Source: Hsuehochloa calcarea
Taxonomy: Eukaryota; Streptophyta; Magnoliopsida; Poales; Poaceae
NCBI GenBank assembly: GCA_036346395.1
Contig: CM070596.1
Coordinates: 26,450,177-26,514,176, forward strand
Direction: 5' to 3'
DNA length: 64,000 nt
Shown here: one piece after another, positions 59,355 to 64,000 of the stretch
How positions within the stretch are numbered: position 1 is the first letter of the stretch
How the letters are laid out: every line of letters starts with the position of its first letter
Position numbers and translations under genes: made by a program
The notes under the pieces: model-generated
Database searches by the model: none
Seen by the model: only the letters and a program-made list of their open reading frames with translations
What the model was told of the DNA's origin: nothing

Positions 59355-60185
59355 TGTCGGTGTATTAGAACCGATCTTACGTAAAGATTATTTGATTCAG
59401 GGGGTCTCCTAGAGATGAAATCACACAGAGTGGTTGACACGGGATGTTTAGACAGGTTCAGGCCTTCTCCGTGGAGAATAACAACCCTACTCCTGTGTGT
59501 GTATGGTATTGACTGTATTTTCGATGATCAAGCAAGAAACTAGGACTATTACAGAGAACAGTACTTGTGTTTCTCCTTGACTCGCTCTATTTCGCCTCCC
59601 CCTTTCACCCTCTGATTGATGTCTTTATATAGTCGTGAAGAAGTAGCCGTTTTGTCCTGCGGAAGAGGCGCCTAATTAAGCCGAATGGGCGATGATGGCA
59701 GAATTACCGCGCATTGGCTTCTTCACGCCGCCCCGCGCTTATCTTCGAGGTAATGGGGTATTTAAGCACTATTACTACGCAGAATAATAGTACGTGTGGA
59801 CCGTTCAGATTCCTTAATCAATTGGACCCACTCGCTTGTAGGTTTGATTATAAGGTGGTCGTGGTTTATTTGGTCGTAGTAGGACTTACGACTGGGTATA
59901 AGTCGTAGTAGAGCTTAGAACTGGGCAATAGTCGAGAAGGACTTACGATCGGGTAATGGTCGAGAAAGACTTACGACTGTGAGTGGTCGAGAAGGACTTA
60001 TTTACCATGACATAGTCGTAGTAAGACTTACGACTATGGGGGTGATTGTAGAAGATCTTACAATCACTTGGTAGGCCTCCCCCTTATAAATATAAGGGGT
60101 ACTTCTGGGGACTATGTGACATCATATTTACCCATAATAAGAATTATAGATAAAAGATAAAATGAGGATTATTAGATCCTCGTCA
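59355..60185 (-). repeat. 3' LTR of the Tat-type element (831 bp)
   Basis: Ends TGTCGG...TCGTCA (plus strand). The right third (59865-60080) is packed with GTCGTA...TACGAC units, such as GTCGTAGTAAGACTTACGAC at about 60015-60034. Confidence 0.8.
59623..59631 (-). promoter_or_regulatory. TATA box of the Tat-type LTR
   Basis: Minus strand TATATAAAG, preceded by CACGAC; transcription would run leftwards through the copia-2 LTR border. Confidence 0.6.
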
Positions 60186-60333
60186 TCTAGCCCCCAAGCT
60201 TCAAGTGAAAGTAACTTACTTGGTGAAGGATTTGTAAATAGACTTACGACTATGAAAATGTCGAGAATAATGGTCAAGGAAAACTCTTCGACATTTGAGT
60301 GTTACTTTGACCGTAAATTTGCTTGGTCGAAGG

Positions 60334-60810
60334 TTGCTTACGACTATCAAAAGTTATAAAACCCCTACGACCGTGAAGTGGTCGTAGTAGGGTGATCGGA
60401 GAAAAAACCCTTCCGATTGATACTTCCTTCGACCAGAAAGACTTGGTCAAGAAAGTAATTTCGCTTGGAGGTGACAAAACGAACTTAATTTTCCCGAATG
60501 CACTGTCTGGGAATTGCAAATGACTCCACAGATCCGTTGATGAGACGGTTCGGCTGTTGCAATCGTGAAGATTGCTTACGACTATCAAAAGTCGAAAACC
60601 CCTACGACCGTGAAGTGGTCGAGTAGGGGATCGGAGAAAAACCCTTCCGATTGATACTTCCTTCACCGTAAAGACTTGGTCAAGAAAGTAATTTTGCTTG
60701 GAGGTGACGGTTGCACCTAATTTTCTCAAACGGACCATCTGGGGAATTGCAACCGACTCTCACAGACTTGTCCTATGAGACGGTTTCCGAAGCGGTGGCA
60801 ATCGTGCGGT
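60334..60810 (+). repeat. 238-bp tandem duplication upstream of the antisense ORF
   Basis: 60334-60571 and 60572-60810 align throughout (TTGCTTACGACTATCAAAAG... to GTTGCAATCGTG / GTGGCAATCGTG). It lies directly upstream of the antisense gene's TATA, so it is probably duplicated promoter sequence. Confidence 0.85.
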
Positions 60811-60818
60811 TATAAAAA
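60811..60818 (+). promoter_or_regulatory. TATA box of the antisense gene
   Basis: TATAAAAA-type sequence (GTTATAAAAACTC) 148 bp before the ATG at 60959. Confidence 0.55.
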
Positions 60819-60958
60819 CTCACCAGGAGTTAAACTTGGATTTTTACCTTTTCCTCAAATCGCTCTCATTGCTCTTCAAGCTCTTGCTTTCTCCGCCTTC
60901 GACTAGGTTTCATCTTCTCCACCGCCAACCCAATCAAAAACTTCTTGTTTCGAGCGAA

Positions 60959-63900
60959 ATGGCCAAGAGAGTTTCCGAATGGGAAGAATCGAGATGGATG
61001 CGCCAAGATCAAAATCTTGGTCGACGCTGGAAGATTCCAGAGAAGGCTCGTGAAGTGGATTCCGCTTATTGGGCAAAGATCGCCATCGGGGAAAATGGGC
61101 AAATCCCCATCTTTCAAGCGTGACAGAGTGCGCCTCCGATCGCTCGCCACCCTTTTCTTACAAGGGTACTCGAGCACTTTGGGGTGGAATTGGTGAACTT
61201 AGGTCCTAATTCCATTACCATGTTGAGTGTCTTCGTACTGCATGCGAGGCGCACTGGGATTCCATGACCTCGAGCTATTCCAATATTATTATGGGATGGC
61301 TCGACAAACCGAATCGCCGGAAGTCGGCGGCTCAAACTCCACGACTCAAGTCGAAGGAGTATATTCGAGTTTTACCCGGTCTTCATGGTCGGGTGGAGGA
61401 AGAGGTGGTTTTACCGAAAGTCACCTCAAGACACCTCTCTTTCGCTGGAAGGTCACGAGAAGAAATCTTCATGGATTCAACTCGAAGATATCACCGGATT
61501 GCCTCTATATTCAAGCCATCACGGACTTGAAAGAAGAGGGTCGACGGATGGCATGTGGTAAAATATTTTATCACACGCCGTATTAGTCCTTGAAGAAACG
61601 AGCATCTCCTATGTGGAGATACTCGGGAGAGGAGACCCAACCGTAGATTACGACGAGGGTAAGTAATCACGACTTAGCTTTCGGTTTGGTCTTCCTCAAC
61701 ATTGTCTAAAATTCTTATCTGCTTACACGCATCTTCACAGCCGAGGTTGACTCTAGAGTCGACTCATCTCGTGAGAAATCTCCGCCACTCCGAGTGGTCG
61801 CTCAAATCATTGCGCGCTTTGTCCGCAGATGAAAGGATAGAGCGCCTAAAGGTAATCAAAAAGTTGATTCTTTCTTTAGGACTTTATAGTCGTAGAAGAT
61901 ACTTACGACTAATGGTGATCGAGAAAGTCTTGCGATCAAGAAAGTGTCGTGAGAAAACTTACGACTTGGCACCGGGTCGAGAAAAACTTACGATCGTTAG
62001 TGACTCTTCTTTTACTCGCTTTATGCTACGTAAAGTAGTCATGGAAAATCGCCAGACAACGAGGAAGTCGTGATCGATGACTATTGCCGCAGGTTGTCGA
62101 AAGACGCAGGCCTCGGCCTCCATCTAAGAGACGCCGACTTGCAAGATCTCGCCGACAAGGAAGGAGCAAGTCGAGCTCTGGTCTTCGACCGCACTCTCTA
62201 CAAAACCGCGCGTAGCCGTAGCCATATCTAAAGCCGAGGTCGCAGCCTATCGGGCCGAGGAGGTTGAAGCACCAATCTCTTAAGCGCAAACTCGCAAGGC
62301 TAAGGTACCCTTCTATTATGACAAGGAATCTTTCGCAGCTTGCCGCCACTCCTAGTTTTGTTAAGCAACCGAAAAGGAGATCCGAAAGATTTTATGTCTT
62401 TTATGAAGGACGATGTCGCCCAAAGACAACTCGCAATGAGGGTAGTGTCGCTTTTGGAATGGTCGAGACCGATCTCGCCATCCAGAGAACCAGAGACCAG
62501 AGCCCCGGTTCCTGTTTCAAACTCTACGACCTGACGTGGTCGAGCCGGGCCAATTGTTGAACTTCACCGACGTGGTCGTGGAGAAGAAGAGGTCCTCCGC
62601 TGGGAGGATTGTTCCTAAATTCCTCGGTTAAGACCAGGTGCGAGGTATGTGAAATGTACTAAAGTGTAAGAACAACATTTACCTTTTTCCTTTTCACAAC
62701 CCGATTTGCTTCTCTTTATTTTAGTCCGACTCTTCAAATTTCGGGATGCTTATGTTGAGAAGCCCATTATTACTTCTTCGCTTGTTGAAGAGGTAACAAT
62801 GGAAGTGGTTAAAGGAGCCTTGACCTGTGGCTCCCAAGTGGTTTCTCCATCGCGTGGTCGTAGCTACAACCATCAAGTCATAGCTACGACCATCGAGAAG
62901 GCAACATGCGACTCATCAAGTCGAGAGACCACGAGGCACCGCAAGAGCCCCCGTCAAGGTGATGATGACTCAGACACCGCATCGAAAGGAAGTCGTGGCG
63001 CATATTCTTCCGGTGTCCAAAGAGAAAGTACACCACGTAATCGAGGATGAAGAACCTTTCAACTTCGTGGCCGATTTCTTTGGACTCGCTTCGTTATAGG
63101 GTCTGCCGCTTCTGAGATCTCGCGATCGAGTCCCCATCCCAAGGATATTCCAAATAGAGGAAATACCTTCGACAATGAGCGCTTTGAGGAGGTGTGGTGG
63201 ATAAAGTCGCGAGGATAGACAAGCCGCAGAACCCGAGTTTGTGTATTCAACCTTTGCTAGGTCGACTATGAATGTAAGTATTTTTAGAATACTTATATAT
63301 GTGGCTTTCCTTTTCTTCTCACTTTGTCTTCTTTTGCGTAAAGCTCGAGCAAATTGCCGTTGTTTGTGAGTATCATCGACAACTTTTAGAGCTGCGACAA
63401 GAGAAAGAAGAACTCTGCATACAGGCAGAGAGATGGTAAGTTACTGTTATTCATATCGTTTTCGACTTAACTACTCGTATAGTGTTTTGCGAGAATAGTC
63501 ATGACAAAGTACTGGTCGTAAAGAGCTTACGACTACTTACGACCAGGTGGTGGTCGTAGAAAGACTTACGACCATGACATAGTCGTAGAAAAACTTACGA
63601 CTAGGTTGGTGGTTGTAGAAGGACTTGCAACCAACCGGCTGATGTTTATCTCCATTTTTGTCCTTTGTAGGCTAAAAAGCGACACGAAGACCTTAGCTGA
63701 CTCACTCGATTATGAAAAAGTGGAGTCGAGAAAGCTAAGGGAGGAAGTAATAGTCCTCTCGGATAGACTTCGAGAAGCCATCTCTGCATCTAGAAGATTG
63801 CAGGAAAAAATAAATAGTAAGTGCTGAACTTAAGATTGCTTTTATCTTTAACCTTTACCCAACTCTCATTTCTTTTCCAGAAAAAGAAGATGAGATGCTA

Positions 63901-64000
63901 AGTCCGACCGGGTTGAAAAAAGGCTTTGGTCATTCAGAGTTTTCTCGCATTACCAAGAACAAGGATCAGGAACTCGAGGGTCTGAGAACTCGAGTAACAG
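60959..64000 (+). pseudogene. Tat-element antisense ORF (putative gypsy-type transposon protein)
   Basis: ATG 60959 (MAKRVSEWEESRWMRQDQNL). Candidate introns with GT-AG ends: 61659-61740, 61852-62092, 62645-62724, 63274-63343, 63436-63670, 63817-63880. Exon 1 contains NSITMLSVFVLH, LELFQYYYGMARQTESPEVG and a GWRKRWFY-like segment, the pattern of the grass 'putative gypsy type transposon' family (Pfam PF04195 as I recall it). Later exons give PKDFMSFMKDDVAQRQLAMR (near 62370-62425), a Ser/Arg-rich stretch and a coiled coil (KTLADSLDYEKVESRKLREE, 63680-63740). Function of these proteins is unknown. Frame breaks inside exon 1 (near 61123 and 61215) mean this copy is damaged or mis-assembled. It continues past the window. 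Confidence 0.6.
63485..63645 (+). repeat. GTCGTA/TACGAC mini-repeats in intron 5 of the antisense ORF
   Basis: Units such as GGTCGTAAAGAGCTTACGAC, GGTCGTAGAAAGACTTACGACC and AGTCGTAGAAAAACTTACGACT, the same palindromic motif as in the LTR. A further set sits in intron 2 (61885-62000). Confidence 0.8.

Larger units (their letters stand above)
59355..64000 (-). mobile_element. Tat-lineage Ty3 element, 3' LTR and antisense ORF region
   Basis: TGTCGGTGTA at 59355 to CTCGTCA at 60185 is an LTR. A minus-strand TATA (59623-59631) and a PPT complement on its right side (TCTAGCCCCCAAGC, 60186-60199) show it is a 3' LTR of a minus-strand element. On the plus strand beyond it is a spliced antisense gene of the kind that Tat elements such as Grande and RIRE2 carry between pol and the 3' LTR. 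pol and the 5' LTR lie beyond the right edge. Confidence 0.75.

Noticed and set aside
59860..60080. CRISPR-like array
   Set aside because: Unit spacing and sequence vary, units are palindromic mini-repeats inside a plant LTR, and there is no cas gene; wrong domain of life.

Overview
The window is nuclear DNA from a grass-type (monocot) plant. It has one ordinary spliced gene, the ER translocon subunit SEC62, embedded in nested LTR retrotransposons. The evidence for this is the intron-bearing SEC62 gene, Ty1/copia and Ty3/gypsy pol fragments of plant type, initiator-Met primer binding sites (TGGTATCAGAGC) and an antisense ORF like that of Tat/RIRE2-type elements. No species can be named from the sequence alone. 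There is no sign of bacterial genes, CRISPR, tRNA or rRNA.

Layout, left to right. 1-2537: 3' part of a decayed Ty3/gypsy element with a 250-bp LTR. 2538-6363: unassigned AT-rich decayed sequence. 6364-11824: two large LTRs (A and B) of a chromodomain-bearing Ty3 family, each preceded by a short pol stub. 12438-13261: compact Mutator-like element with 198-bp terminal inverted repeats. 13497-40702: a minus-strand Ty1/copia element (copia-1, TSD GATTT on both sides) opened up by later insertions. These insertions are a gag-only LTR element (15881-21532, TSD GTGTG), a minus-strand Ty3 chromovirus (21607-32080, TSD GCACT) and LTR pieces at 33461-35112 and about 35940-37415. 41129-46343: SEC62 on the minus strand, five coding exons, 375 aa. 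46344-48670: promoter side of SEC62 with a foldback MITE and old TE debris. 48671-49725: piece of the same LTR family as 33461-35112, cut by a plus-strand Ty1/copia element (copia-2, 49726-59354). The 3' LTR of copia-2 is in turn cut at 59355 by a minus-strand Tat-lineage Ty3 element that runs off the right edge.

The coordinates and target-site duplications give a relative order. Copia-1 landed 3' of SEC62. Older LTR material filled it, and the gag-only element and the chromovirus then inserted 74 bp apart in that material. An 805-bp tandem duplication later copied the junction of those two elements. On the right the order is X-family LTR, then copia-2, then the Tat element. SEC62 is the only gene that looks functional. 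Every retroelement ORF is broken, and some breaks look more like recurring consensus errors at CAG/GCA motifs than like random decay.

The observation most worth following up is a block of hairpins plus a TATACCGGTATA palindrome shared by the LTRs of two diverged Ty3 families. Stems are kept by paired base changes, and the block lies inside a candidate GC-AG leader intron. Also notable are a gag-only element whose single reading frame runs through its polypurine tract into its LTR, and the family-specific palindromic mini-repeats in the LTRs of unrelated elements.
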